DNA from: Chondrosia reniformis
Lineage: Eukaryota; Porifera; Demospongiae; Chondrillida; Chondrillidae
Reading direction: 5' to 3'
DNA length: 64,000 bases
NCBI GenBank assembly: GCA_947172415.1
Contig: OX359190.1
Coordinates: 5,580,001-5,644,000, forward strand
The notes under the pieces were generated by a model. It did no database searches, was not told the origin of the DNA, and was given only the letters and a program-made list of their open reading frames with translations. The translations under genes and the position numbers were made by a program. Every line of letters begins with the position of its first letter. The first letter of the stretch is position 1. Shown here one piece after another: positions 32,541 to 45,600 of the stretch.

Positions 32541-32680
32541 AAAATTAAGAAGTCCGTTGGCGTCTGAGCTTTATTTCCCAAGATATGAAAGATTAAATAG
32601 CATTTACTAATCTATTAAAAGTGTATTTTCACAGTTTTCTTCTCAACGGATGGGCGAATCGAAACGGACTTCTTAATTTT
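32541..32680. mobile_element. Small TIR (MITE-like) element
   Basis: 140 bp bounded by perfect inverted repeats AAAATTAAGAAGTCCGTT (32541-32558) and its complement (32663-32680). The interior is AT-rich and non-coding. No obvious target-site duplication (flanks TTCAATA and GTTAGC), so it may be a MITE with decayed flanks or a simple hairpin. Confidence 0.5.
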
Positions 32681-32965
32681 GTTAGCATACACTCTAACTT
32701 TTTCAATGAAGTATAGAACGTAGTTCTAGCTTTTTCCTAGACTAAGCGAATAGTGTCTGAGAGTTTTAAAATCGGCCATTTTTAACACGTTATATCTTCG
32801 ACATTGCTTGTTCAATCTCGCTCAAATTTTGGATTATGCTGATATATAAATAAGCACTTCGATGTATACCAGGTAGCAAATCATTTCTGTTAGAACGAAA
32901 CTTACTCTTAAAGGTGTTTATAAAAAAACGTAAAAACACGCAGATCAGTCATATGGCGCCTGTGA

Positions 32966-35900
32966 TGTACTAGTAGTTGTATGAACTACTAGTATGTACT
33001 ATGTATATGTACATTTATATGTACTAGTTATATTTTTATGTATTAGTTATATTTTGTAGATGTGTGTACTAGTTATATGTGCTAGTGGCAGGTCCTAGTT
33101 GTATCTACTGGTTGTATAGATTAGTACTAGCTATATTTACTAGTTGTAGGTACTAGTTGTATGTACTAGTTGTATGTATACACTAGTTGTATGTACTAGC
33201 TATGTACTGGTTGTATGTTCTAGTTGTATCTACTAGTTGTATGTACTAGTGGTAGATTATTGTACTAGTTATACTAGGTGCTAGGAAGGTACTAGTTGTA
33301 TGTACTAGTTTAATGAACTAGTTGTATGTACTATTTATAATTACTAGGTAAATGTGTATGTACTAGTTATATGAAGTAGGTGTATGTACTAGTTATATGT
33401 CCTAGTTGTTTTTCCTAGTTGTATGTAGTAGCTATGAACTAGTTGAATATACAAGTTGTGCGTTCTAGTATTATGTACTCGTTCTGTTAGATATTTGTAA
33501 ATACTAGTTTCTATATAGTTGTAGGTACTAGTTGTATGCACTAACTGTAGGTACTAATTGTATATATAATTTATAATTACAAGGTATATGTGTATTTACT
33601 AGTTATATGTAGTAGGTGTATGTACTAGTTTTATGTCCTAGTTGTTAGTCTTACTTGTATGGACTAGTTGAATGTACTAGTTGTATGTACTAATTGTATG
33701 TACTAGTTGTGTACTCTTTGGTATGTACCAGTTGTTTGTACTAGTTGCATGTACTAGTTGTATGTACTAGTTGAATGTAATAGTTGTATGAACTAGTTGT
33801 ATGTACAAGTACAAGTTAAATTTACTAGTTGTAGGTGCTAGTTGTTTGTAGAAGTTGTATGTAGCAGTTGTATGTACTAATTGTTTGTAGTAGTTGTATG
33901 TGCTAGTTGTATATACTAGTTATAAATATTAGCTATGTACTAGATGTATATACAAGTTGTATGTTCTAGTATTATGTACTCATTCTATGAACTAGTAGTA
34001 TTTACTAGTTTCTAGTTGTATGTACTAGTTGTTTGTACTAGTTGTATGTACTATGTGTATGTACCAGTTGTTGATTCTTGTACTAGATATACTAGGTACT
34101 AGGTAGGTTCTAGTTGTAGGTACTAGATATGTTTTGCATGTACTAGTTGTATGAACTAGTTTTATGAACTAGTTGTACGTACTATTTATATGTACTAGTT
34201 ATTTGTACCATTGATATGTACTAGTTTTATGTTCTAGTGGTATGTACTAGTTATATTTACTAGGTGAATGTACTATTTGTGTGTACCAGTTGTATGTACT
34301 AGTTGTATGTACTCAATACTATTTGTATGTATTAGTCGAATGGAGTAGTTATATATACTAGTTGAATGTATTTGTAGTGTGTAATTGTTGTATGTACTAG
34401 TTATATGTACTAGTTGTATGTACTAGTTGTATGTACTATTGCCTAATTGAATGTACTAGTTGTATGTACTAGATGTTTGAACTAGTTGTAGGTTCTAGTA
34501 CAAGTTATACTAGGTACTAGGAATGAACTATTTCTGTGAACCACTTGTTTGTTTGTGTGAACTAGTTTTATGTACAAATTGTATATACTATATTTATGTA
34601 CTTGTTATATGTGTATGCACTAGTCATAATGTAGTAGTTGTGTTTACTAGTTAGATGCACAAGTTGTTTGTACCAGGTGTATGTACTAATTGTATATACT
34701 AGTGGTAGGTTCTAGTCCTACTTACAATAGGTACTAAGGAGGTACTAGTTTTAAGTACTAGACACTAGTTGTATGTACTAGTTATATGTACTAGTTATAT
34801 GTACTAGTTGTATGTACCAGTTGTGTGTAATTCTTGTATGTACTAGTTGTATGTACTACTTATATGTACTCGTTACATTTGTATGTACTTGGTGTTTGAA
34901 CTAGTTATTTGTACTAGTTATATATACTAGTTGTACGTACTATTTATATGTGTATGTACTAGGTATATGTACTACTTGTATGTACTAGCTGTATGTGCTG
35001 GTTGTATGTTCTAATTGTATGTACTAGTTGTATGTACTAGTTTTATAAACTAGATATGATCCGTTGTATGTTCAAGATGTATGCACTGGTTCTTTTTACT
35101 ATTTACATACTAGTTTTATGACCTAGTTGTATGTACTAGTTGAATGTACTAGTCACATGTACTAGTTATATATATATGTGCTTGTTACTAGTTGTATGAT
35201 CTAGTTGTATCTATTAATTTAAAGTACTAGTTGTATGTATATGCCAGTTGTATGTATTAGTTAAATGTAGTACATTTAACTAATGTTCTAGTTGTATGTA
35301 GTTATATGTACTAGTTGTATGAATAATTGTTGTGATAATCAAACCACAAGTAATTATAAATCAAATATCATAAGGAGGGAAAAACACAAAAGAAACAATT
35401 GCTGGGAATCGAACCAAGGACAGCTGGTTATGACCACCAGTTGCTCTCCCACTGAGCTACAACTGCCACAGCAGTATGTACTAGTTGTGTGTAATTGCTG
35501 CATGTACTAGTTATAAGTACTAGTTCTTTGTACTAATTGTATTTACAGGTTCTATGTGCTAGTCAGTAATTGCATGTACTAGTTATATCTACTAGTTGCA
35601 TGTACTAGTTGTATGTACTAGGTGTAAGTACTAGTAACAATGTGTATTTAGTAGTTGCATGTACTAGTTATGTGTACTAGTTGTATGCACTAGTTGCATG
35701 TACTAGTAACAATCTGTATTGAGTAGTTGTATGTAGTTATATGTACTAGTTGTATGAACCAGTTGTGTGTAATTGTTATATGTACTCACTATATGTACTA
35801 GTTCTATGTACTAATTTTATGTACTACCTGTATGTACTAGCTGTATCTACTAGTCGTAAGTAGTAGCTGTTTGAACTAGTTGTATGTAGTTATATGTACT

Positions 35901-38900
35901 ACTCATATGTACAAGTTTTGTGTAATGTTTGTATGTACTAGTTATATTTACTAGTTGTAGTTACTAATTGTATTTACCAGTTGTATCTACTAGTTGTATG
36001 CACTCGTAAAAAGATGTATGTACCAGTTGAATGGACTAGTTTTATGTACTAGATACTTGTTGTATATACTGGTTGTATGTACTAATTGTGTATACTAATT
36101 GTGTGTAATTGTTGTATGAACTATTTTATTTACTGGTTGTAGTTACTAGTTGTATGTACTAGTTTTATGTAGTAGTAACTAGTTGTATGTACTACTTGTA
36201 TGTACTAGTTGTATGTACTTGTTGTATGGACTAGTTGAATGTACTAGTTGTATGTACTAGTTGTGCGTAATTCTTCTATGTACTAGTTATATGTACAATT
36301 GTATGTCCTAATTGTATGCACTAGTTGTAAATACTCTTAAGTAGTTGCAGGTACTAGTTGAAAGTACTAGTTCTATGTACTAGTTGTATGTACTAGGTGT
36401 ATGTACTTGTAACAATCTGTATTTACTAATTGTATAGACTAGTTGCATGTAGTTATATGTACGAGTTGTATGCACTAGGTGAATGTACTAGTAACAATCT
36501 GTATTTACTAATTGTATGGACTAGTGTATGTAGTTATATGTACGAGTTGTATGTACTAGTTGTGTGTAATTGTTGTATGAACAAGGTATATTTACTAGTT
36601 GTAAGTACTAATTGTATTTACTAATAGTATGTCCAAGTAAGTTGTTGCATGTGCTAGTTTTATGTACTAGTTCTATGTACTAATTTTATGTACTAGCTGT
36701 ATGTAGTAGTTGTATATACTAGTTGTAAGTAGTAGTTGTTTGAACTAGTTGTATGCAGTTATATGGACTACTCGTATGTAAAAGTTGTGTATAATGTTTG
36801 TATGTATATACTAGTTATATTTACTAATTGTAGTTACTAAATGTATGTAATAGTTGTATCTACTAGTGGTATATTCTGATAACTAGATGTATGTACTAGT
36901 TGCATGTAGTAGTTTTATGTACTAGTTATTAGAACTGGTTGTCTGTAGTTATATTTACTACATGTTTGTATTAGTTGTGTGAAATTTGTGTATGCACTAG
37001 TTATATGTCCTAGTTGTATGTACTAATTGTATGTACTATTAAGTAGTTGCATGTACTAGTTATATGTACTAGTTGTATGTACTAGCTGTATGTTCTAGGT
37101 GTAAGTACTCGTAACAATATTTATTTACTAGCTCCTTGTACTAGTTGTATATTCTAGTATCAATCTGTATTCAGCAGTTGCATGTACTAGTTATTTGTTC
37201 TAGTTGTTTGAACTAGTTGTATGTACAAGATGTATGTAATAGTAACAATCTGTATTTACTAATTGTATGTACTAGTCGAATGTAATTATTTGTACTAGTT
37301 GTATGTACTAGTAGTGTGTAATTGTTGTATGAACTAGTTATCTATACTAGTTGTATGTAATAATTGCATGTACTAGTTGAATGTACTAGTAAGTAGTTGC
37401 ATGTACTAGTTATTTGTATTAGTTTTTTGTACTTGTTGAATTTACTAGGTGTATGTTCTAGTAACAATCAGTTTAACTAGTTGTATGTACTAGTCCTATG
37501 AACTAAGTGTATGTAGTAATATGTACTAGTTATATGTATTAGTGTGTGTAATTGTTGTATGTACTAGTTATATGTATTGGTTGTGTGTACTAATTATATG
37601 TAATAGTTGTATATTCTAGTAAGTAGTTGTATGTACTAGTTGTATGTACTAGTGAGTAGTTGTATGTACTAGTTGTATGTACTAGTCGTAAGCAGTAGTT
37701 GTTTGAACTAGTTGTATGTGGTTATATGTACGACTGGTTTGTAATAGTTGTGTGTAATTTTTGTATGTACCAGTTATATGTACTAGTTGTAGTTACTAGT
37801 TGTATGTAATAGTTGTATGTACTGGTTGTATGCACTAGTAACTAGATATATGTACTACTTCTATGTACTATAGTTCTATATACTAGTTGTATGTAATAAT
37901 TGTATGTACTAGTTGTATGTACTAGTTATATGTACTTGTTTGTTCTAGTTGAATGTACTAGATGTATATATGTTCTAGTTAGTAGTTGTATGTACTAGTT
38001 ATATGTACTAGTTGTGCGTACTAGCTGTATGTAGTAGTGGTATTTACTAGTAACTAGATATATGTACTAGTTCTATGTACTAGTTCTATGTACTAGTTTT
38101 ATGTACTAGTTATTTGTACTTGTTGTATGTACTGGTTGAATGAACTAGATGTATATATGTTCTAGTTAGTAGTTGTATGTACTAATTATATGTACTAGTT
38201 GTATGTACTAGCTGTATGTATTAGTTGCATGTACTAAATGTATGTACTAGTAACAATCTGTATTTACGAAGTAGTTGCATGTATTAGTTGTATGTACTAG
38301 GTGTATAGTCTAGTAACAATTTGTGTTTACTAGTTGTTTGTACTAGTTGTATGTGCTAGATGTATGTAGTAATATATACTAGTTGTATGTACTAATTTTG
38401 TCTAATTGTTGTATGAACTAGTTATATGTAAACGTTGTATGTACTATTTGTATGTACTAGTTGTATGTACTATTAAATAGTTGCATGTACTAGTTATATG
38501 TACTGGTTGTATGATCTAGCTGTATGTACTAGGTGTAAGTATTAGTAACATTCGGTATTTACTACCTCTTTGTACTAGTTGTATGTTCTAATATCAATCT
38601 GTAATTAGTAGTTGCATTTACTAGTTATTTGTACTAGTTTTTTTTACTTGTTGTATTTACTAGGTGTATGTTCTAGTAACTATCAGTATTAACTAGTTGT
38701 GCGTACTAGTCCTATGAACTAGTTGTATGTAGTTATATGTACTAGATGTATGTACTAGTTGTATGTAGTTGTATGTACTAGTTCTATATACTAGTTGTAT
38801 GTACTGGTAAATAGTTGTATGTATTAGTTGTTTGTACTAGTTCTATGTGATAGTTTTATGTACTAGCTGTATGTACTAGTTGTATTTACTATTTGTAGTT

Positions 38901-41514
38901 ACTAGTTGTATGTAGTAGTTGTATGTACTAGGAACTAGATAAATGTACTAGTTCTATGTACTAGTTCTATGTACTAGTTGTATGTACTAGTTGTATGTAC
39001 TAGGTATATGTAATAGTTATATGTCCTTGTTGAATGTACTAGTTGTATTTATATACTAGTTGTTTATAGGTTCTAGTTAGTAGTTGTATGTACTAGTTAT
39101 ATGTACTAGTTGTAAGTACTAGCTACATGTACTAGTTGTATTCACTAATAGCATGTACTAGTTACATGTGCTAGTTGTATGTAGTAATTGTATGTAGTAA
39201 ATGTATGTACTAGTAACAAACTGTATTTATTAGTTGTGTGTAAAAGTTGTATGTTATTATATACACGAGTTGGATGTACTAGTTGTGTCTAATTGTTGGG
39301 TGAACTAGTTATATGTAAAAGTTGGATGTACCAATTGTTTGTACTAGTTGTATGTACAAGTAAGTAGTTGCATGTACTAGTTATATGTAATAGTTGTATG
39401 TACCGGTTGTATGAACTAGGTGTGTGTACTAGTAACAATATGTATTTACAAGCTCTTTGTACTAATTGTATGTTCTAGTATCAATCTGTATTTAGTAGTT
39501 GCATGTTCTAGTTATATGTAATAGTTGTATGTACTAGTTGTGTGTAATTGTTGTATGTACTAGTTATATGTATTAGTTGTGTGTACTAATTATATGTAAT
39601 AGTTGTATGTTCTAGTAAGTAGTTGTATGTACTAGTTGTATGTACTAGTAAGTAGTGTAGTTACTAGTTGTATGTACTAGTTGTATGTACTGGTTGTATG
39701 CACTAGTAACTAAATATATGTACTACTTCTATGTACTAGTTCTATGTACTAGTTGTATGTAATAGTTGTATGTACTAGTTGTATGTACTAGTTATATGTA
39801 CTAGTTGTATGTTCTAGCTGTATGTACTAGTTGTATGTACTAGTAACTAAATATATGTACTAGTTTTATGTACTAGTTGTATGTCCTAGGTTTAAGTACC
39901 CGAAACAATATGTATTTACTAACTCTATGTACTAGTTGTATGTACTAGCTGTTTGTACTAGTTGTATGTTCTAATTGTATGTACTAGTTGTTTGAACTAG
40001 TTGTATGGAGTTATATGTACTACTTATATGTAGTAGTTGTGTGAAATTTGTGTATGTACTAGTTATATTTACTAGTTGTAGTTACTAGTTGTAGTTACTA
40101 GTTGTAGTTACTAGTTGTACGTACTAGTTGTATGTTCTAGTTGTATGTACTAGAACAAGATATATGTACTAGTTCTATGTACTAGTTCTATGTACTAGTT
40201 CTATGTACTTGTTGTATGTTCTACTTGTGTGTACCAGTTGTATGTACTATTTATATGTACTTGTTTTATTTACTAGTTGTTTTTACTAGTTGTATATATG
40301 TTCTAGTTAGTAGTTGCATGTATTAGTTATATGTACTAGTTGTTTGAACTAGTTGTATGTACTAGTTGTAGGTACTAGTTATATCTACTAGTTGTATGTA
40401 TTGATTATATGTACTAATAAGTAGTTGTATGTACTAGTAAGTAGTTGTATGTACTAGTTGTATGTACCAGTTGATTGTACTAATTTTATGTACTACCTGA
40501 ATGTACTAGTCGTAGGTAGTAGTTGTTTGAACTAGTTGTATGTACTTATATCTACTACTGGTTTGTAATAGTTGTGTGTACTTTTTGTAAATACTAGTTA
40601 TATATACTAGTTGTAGTTACTAGTTGTATATACTAGTTTTATGTCCTAGTTCTATGTATTAGTTGTATGTAATAGTTGTATGTTCCAGTTTTAAGTGCTA
40701 GTTTTATGTACTTGATGTATGTTCTAGTTGAATGTACTAGATGTATATATGTTCTAGTTAGTAGTTGTATGTACTAGTTATATGTACTAGTTGTATGTAC
40801 TAGCTGCATGTACTAGTTGTATGTACTAGTAACTAGATATATGTAGTAATTCTATGTACTAGTTTTATGTATTAGTTGTATGTACTAGTTATATGTACTA
40901 GTTATATGTACTAGTTGTATGTACTAGCTGTTTGTACTAGTTGTATGTACTAATTGTATGTACTAGTAACAATCTGTATTCACTAGTTGCATGTACTAGT
41001 GGTATGTACTAGTTGTATGTAGTAGGTGTAAGTACTAGTAACAATCTGTATTTACTAGCTCTTTGTACTAGTTGTATGTTCTAGTATCAAACTGTGTTTA
41101 GTAGTTGCATGTACTAGTTGTTTGTACAAGTTGTATGTACTAGTTGAATATACTAGTTGTATATGTCCTAGTTAGTAGTTGTATGTACTAGTTATATGTA
41201 CTAGTTGTATGTACTAGCTGTATGTACTAGTTGTATGTACTAGTTGTATGTACTATTTGTATGTACTAGTAACAATCTGGGTTTAATAATTCCATGTTAT
41301 AGTTATATGTACTAGTTGTATTTACTAGTTGTTTGTAATTTTGTATCTACTAGTTATATTTACTAGTTGTAGTTACTAGTTTTATGTACTAGTTGTTTGA
41401 ACTATTTGTATGTACTAGTATCCAGATGTATGTTTTAGTTGTAGTTACTAGTTTTATGTACCAGTTATATGTACTAGTTATATATACTTGTCGTATGTAC
41501 TAGCTGAATGTACT
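32966..41514 (+). repeat. 13-bp satellite array, second block
   Basis: 8.5 kb of TGTATGTACTAGT-type monomers, interrupted only by the SINE at 35320. From about 35 kb onward a variant spacer AGTAACAATCTGTATTTACTAG and the variant TAGTTGTGTGTAATTGTTGTATG recur every few hundred bases, indicating higher-order units. No gene. Confidence 0.93.
35320..35474 (-). mobile_element. tRNA-derived SINE, truncated copy
   Basis: On the minus strand a 72-nt tRNA-like head lies at 35395-35466: acceptor arm GCAGTTG paired with CAATTGT, A box TAGCTCAGTGG, B box GGTTCGATTCC, a five-pair anticodon stem CTGGT/ACCAG, then an AT-rich tail. The anticodon loop is GGTCATA without the usual U at position 33, and near-identical copies occur elsewhere, so it is a SINE with a pol III promoter rather than a working tRNA gene. 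It lies within satellite; the 5' extension seen in the 60-kb copies is missing. Confidence 0.75.
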
Positions 41515-42606
41515 CGCTAGTGGAACATGTCCACACTTCCGGAAATATTTGATAAAAGTCACTAAATAACACTCTTTTTAAAATTATTCTATTTTACTTT
41601 AGAAACATCATATCACTTAACAAATTATATAGAATTGAATTCTTTCTTAATATTTTGGCTACAAGAGCGTCACGATTGCAGGCTTAAAGGAGAACATAAG
41701 CAGCCGTAAGTGATAGGTGCCAAATCCCCAAAAATGTTTTATTAGACAGTGGAAAATACGAATATATAATAAATGGTGACACCCATCTATGAAGGATAAT
41801 GATATCTAATGATGGTATGTATACTCCTTTTAAATTCCCTTTAGTTTTTGAATTATAATTGAAAACGTATTTTCGTACCTTTATCAGGCGCCTCTAGTAC
41901 TTAATATCTCAGTTAAACAAGGGAATATTCCAGGAGTATACATACAACTTTTAGGCTGTTACTTACTGAAGAGATTGATGTCAAAAAATGGTTAGATATA
42001 TAATTCTCCACTGTCTAATAATCGGTTCGTTTTCCATTTGTCTCTTCTCCTTCGAGTAATGGTATTGTCATGTGATTGTCAGCCAAAATTAGTAGTATAG
42101 CTTAGCCATCATACAATGACGTCTTATGACATTGCATATGCACCCAAATATTTGGTACAAACATTAGACTTCCGAAGTTGATATATCAAGTAAGGCTTCT
42201 CGGTAGCGATACAGTTTCTTTGATCGGAGTTTTTGTTGTTGTAAGAGGTAAGTGGAAACCGTAAGCATATTGCATGTCTACTAATATATATGTAATTATC
42301 AATGGCGAAAATGTATGAGAAGTATAATCAAAAGAAAATAGAACATTTCGGTCACGTAGGCCTTTATTGGCCTTCCTTTGGAGCTGGCCTTCCTCCACTA
42401 TACTATATAAATTGCACATAAGTTTTCACAATTGATAATTTAACATGGTAATGACTAGTGATGACTCGTGACGTTTCAGTGGCTGGTGCTCCGCTTCACG
42501 CGCAGGTCACATGCTAGAGACACATCCGCCTGGGATGTGACACCTCTGAAAGCGCTAATATGGCAATTTACAAAAATCGGAAATTTGTAGACATGTTACA
42601 CATGCG
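41515..42606 (-). mobile_element. TIR element, copy A
   Basis: 1.09-kb non-autonomous DNA transposon inserted in the satellite, inverted relative to copies B and C. Ends are CGC(TAG/ATG)TG then AACATGTCCA or close variants at each terminus. It lacks the internal duplication of about 170 bp found in B and C, so it represents the shorter, probably ancestral form. Flanking TA is imperfect (ACT on the left, CTAG on the right). No transposase; the 77-codon minus-strand frame at 42186-42419 has no motif. Confidence 0.7.
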
Positions 42607-45600
42607 CTAGATGTATCTATGATCTAGTTAGTAGTTGTATGTGCTCAATATATGTTCTAGTTGTATGTACTAGCTGTGTGTACTAGTTGTGTGTACTAAT
42701 TGTATGTACTAGTAAAAATCTGTATTTAATAGTTGCATATACTAGGTATATGTACTAATTGTATGTACTTGCTGTATGTACTAGGTGTATGTACTAGTAA
42801 CCAATCTGTATTTACTAATTGTAAGTACTAGTTTCATGCAGTTTTATGTACTAGTTGTATGTACTAGTTGTGTGTAATTGATGTAGGTACTGGTTATATG
42901 TACTAGTTGTATGTACTAATTATATATACTAGTGGTATGTACTAGTCAGAAGTTGTATGTTCTAGTTGTAGGTACTAGTTGTGTGTATATAATTATTGTA
43001 TCTACTACTTATATGTACTAGTTGTATGTACTAGCTGTATGTACTAATTCTATGTACTAGTTGTATGTACTAGTTGTATGTACTAGTTATACGTACTTGT
43101 AACTAATTGTATGTACTAGTTGAATGTACTAGTTATATGTATTACTTTTATGTAGTAGTTTTATATACTAGATGTATGTACTAGTAATATTTACTATTTG
43201 TATGTAGTAGCTGTATGTACTAGTTGTTTGTAGTTATAGATACTACTTGTATGTACTAGTTGTCTGTAATTTATTATATTAGTTAAATTTACTAGTTGTA
43301 GTTAGTAGTTTTATATACTAGATGAAGGTAATGGTAACTAGATATATATACTAATTGTATGTACTAGTTGTATGTTCTAGTTGTATGTTCTAGTTCTAAG
43401 TAATTGTTGTATGTACTTGTTATACGTACTAGCTGTTTGTACTAGCAATATGTACTAGTTGTGTGTACTAGTTGTATGTACTAGTTGTATGTACTAGGTG
43501 AATGTACTAGTTGTGGGTAATTGTTGTATGTACTAGCTGTATGTACTAGTTGTATGTACTAGTTGTATGTACTAGTTGTATGTACTACTTGTATGTACTA
43601 GTTTTATGTACTAGTTGTATGTACAAACTGTATGCACAGAGTTTTAGGTTCTAGTACTAGTTATACTAGGTACTAGGTAGGTACTAGTTGTACCTACTAA
43701 TTGTTTGTACTAGTTATATGTACTAGTTGCCTGTACTAGTTGTGGGTAATTGTTGTGTGTACTAGTTGTATGTACTAGTTGTATGTACTAGTTGTAGGTA
43801 CTAGTAACTAGTTGTAATTGCTAGTTGTATGAACTAGTTGTAAATATTACTTGTATGTAATTTTTGTATCTACTAATTATACTTACTAGTTGTAGTTACT
43901 ATTTTTATGTACTAGTTCTATGTAATAGTAACTGGTTGTACGTACTTCTTGTATGTACTATTTGTATGTACTATTTGTATGTACTAGTTATATGTACTGG
44001 TTATATGTACTAGTTCTATGACTTAGTTGTAGTATTAATTGTATGTACTAGTTGTGTGTAATGTTTGTATGTACTAGTTATATTTTCTAGTTGTAGTTAC
44101 TAGTTTTATATACTAGTTGTTTGTACTAGGTGTATGTACTAGTATCTAGATGTATTTTTAATTGTAGGTACTAGTTATATGTACTAGTTGTATGTACTAG
44201 GAAGTAGTTGTATGTACTAGTTATAAGTAATAGTTGTATGTACTAGTTGTATGTCCTAGTTGTATGTTATTATATGTACTAGTTATATGTACTAGTTTAA
44301 TGTACTCATTGTATGTACTAGTTGTATGTAGTTCTATGTACTACTTGTATGTACTAGTTGTCTGTAATTGTGATAACTACTACTCGTTGTATGTACTAAG
44401 TGTATGTATTAGTTGTGTACTAGTAAGTATATAGTTGCATGTACTTGTTGTATTTACTGGGTGTATGTTCTTGTAACAATCAGTATTAACTAGTTGTATG
44501 TACTAGTACTGTGAACTAGTTGTATGTAGTTATATGTACTAGCAGAATGGACTAGTTGTGTGTAATTGTTATATGTACTAGTTATATGTCCTATTTGTAT
44601 GTACTAGTTGTATTTACTAGTTTTATGTCCTAGCTCTATGTACTAGTTGTATGTACTAATTTTATGTACTAGTTGTTTGAACTAGTTATATGTACTATTT
44701 GTATGTACTAGTTGTCTGTAATTTTTGTATGTATTAGATATATTTACTAGTTATAGTTACTAGTTGTATGTACTAGATGTATGTACTAGGTGTATATACT
44801 AGTAACAATCTGAATTTACTAGTTGAATGTGCTAATTGTATGTACTAGTTGTATGTAGGTATAAGTACCATTTGTACGTACTAGTTGTGTGTAATTGTTG
44901 TAACCACAAGTTATATGTACTAGTTGTATGTACTAATTGTATGTATTTGTTGTATGTAGTTATATGTACTAGTTGTATGTACTAGTTGTGTGTAATTTTT
45001 GTAACTACTAGTTGTATTTACTCGTTGTATGTACTAAGTGTATGCATTAGTTGTATGTACTAGTAAGTATAAAGTTGCATGTACTAGGTGTATGTTCTAG
45101 TAACAATCTGAATTTACTAGTTGAATGTACTAATTGTATGTACCAGTTGTATGTAGTTATATGTACTAGTTGTATATACTAGTTGTGTGTAATTTTTGTA
45201 ACTACTAGTTGTGTTTACTCGTTGTATGTACTAAGTGTATGTATTAGTTGTATGTACTAGTAAGTATAGAGTTGCATGTATTCGTTGTATTTATTAGGTG
45301 TAAGTTCTTGTAACAATCAGGATTAACTAGTTGTAGGTACTAGTACTAGGAACTAGTTGTATGTGAGTTATATATATGTACTAGCAGAATGGACTAGTTG
45401 TGTGTAATTGTTATATGTACTAGTTATATGTCCTATTTGTATGTACTAGTTGTATTTACTAGTTTTATGCACTGGCTCTATGTACTATTTGTATGTACTA
45501 GTTTTATGTACTAGTTGTTTCAATTAGTTGTGTGTAGTTACATGTACTACTTGTATGTACTAGTTGTCTGTAATTTTTGTATGTACTATATAGTTATATT

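Larger units (their letters stand above)
30211..32965. other. Non-satellite island with exon-like segments
   Basis: A 2.75-kb block breaks the satellite. Its edges show no clear target duplication. Inside are a plus-strand minisatellite ORF, two exon-like minus-strand segments, hairpin-forming repeats of AAAAGGCTTTTTT..AAGCC at about 30765 and 30895, and a small TIR element. It could be a captured or inserted piece of gene-bearing DNA, or the remaining single-copy DNA between two satellite blocks. Confidence 0.5.
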
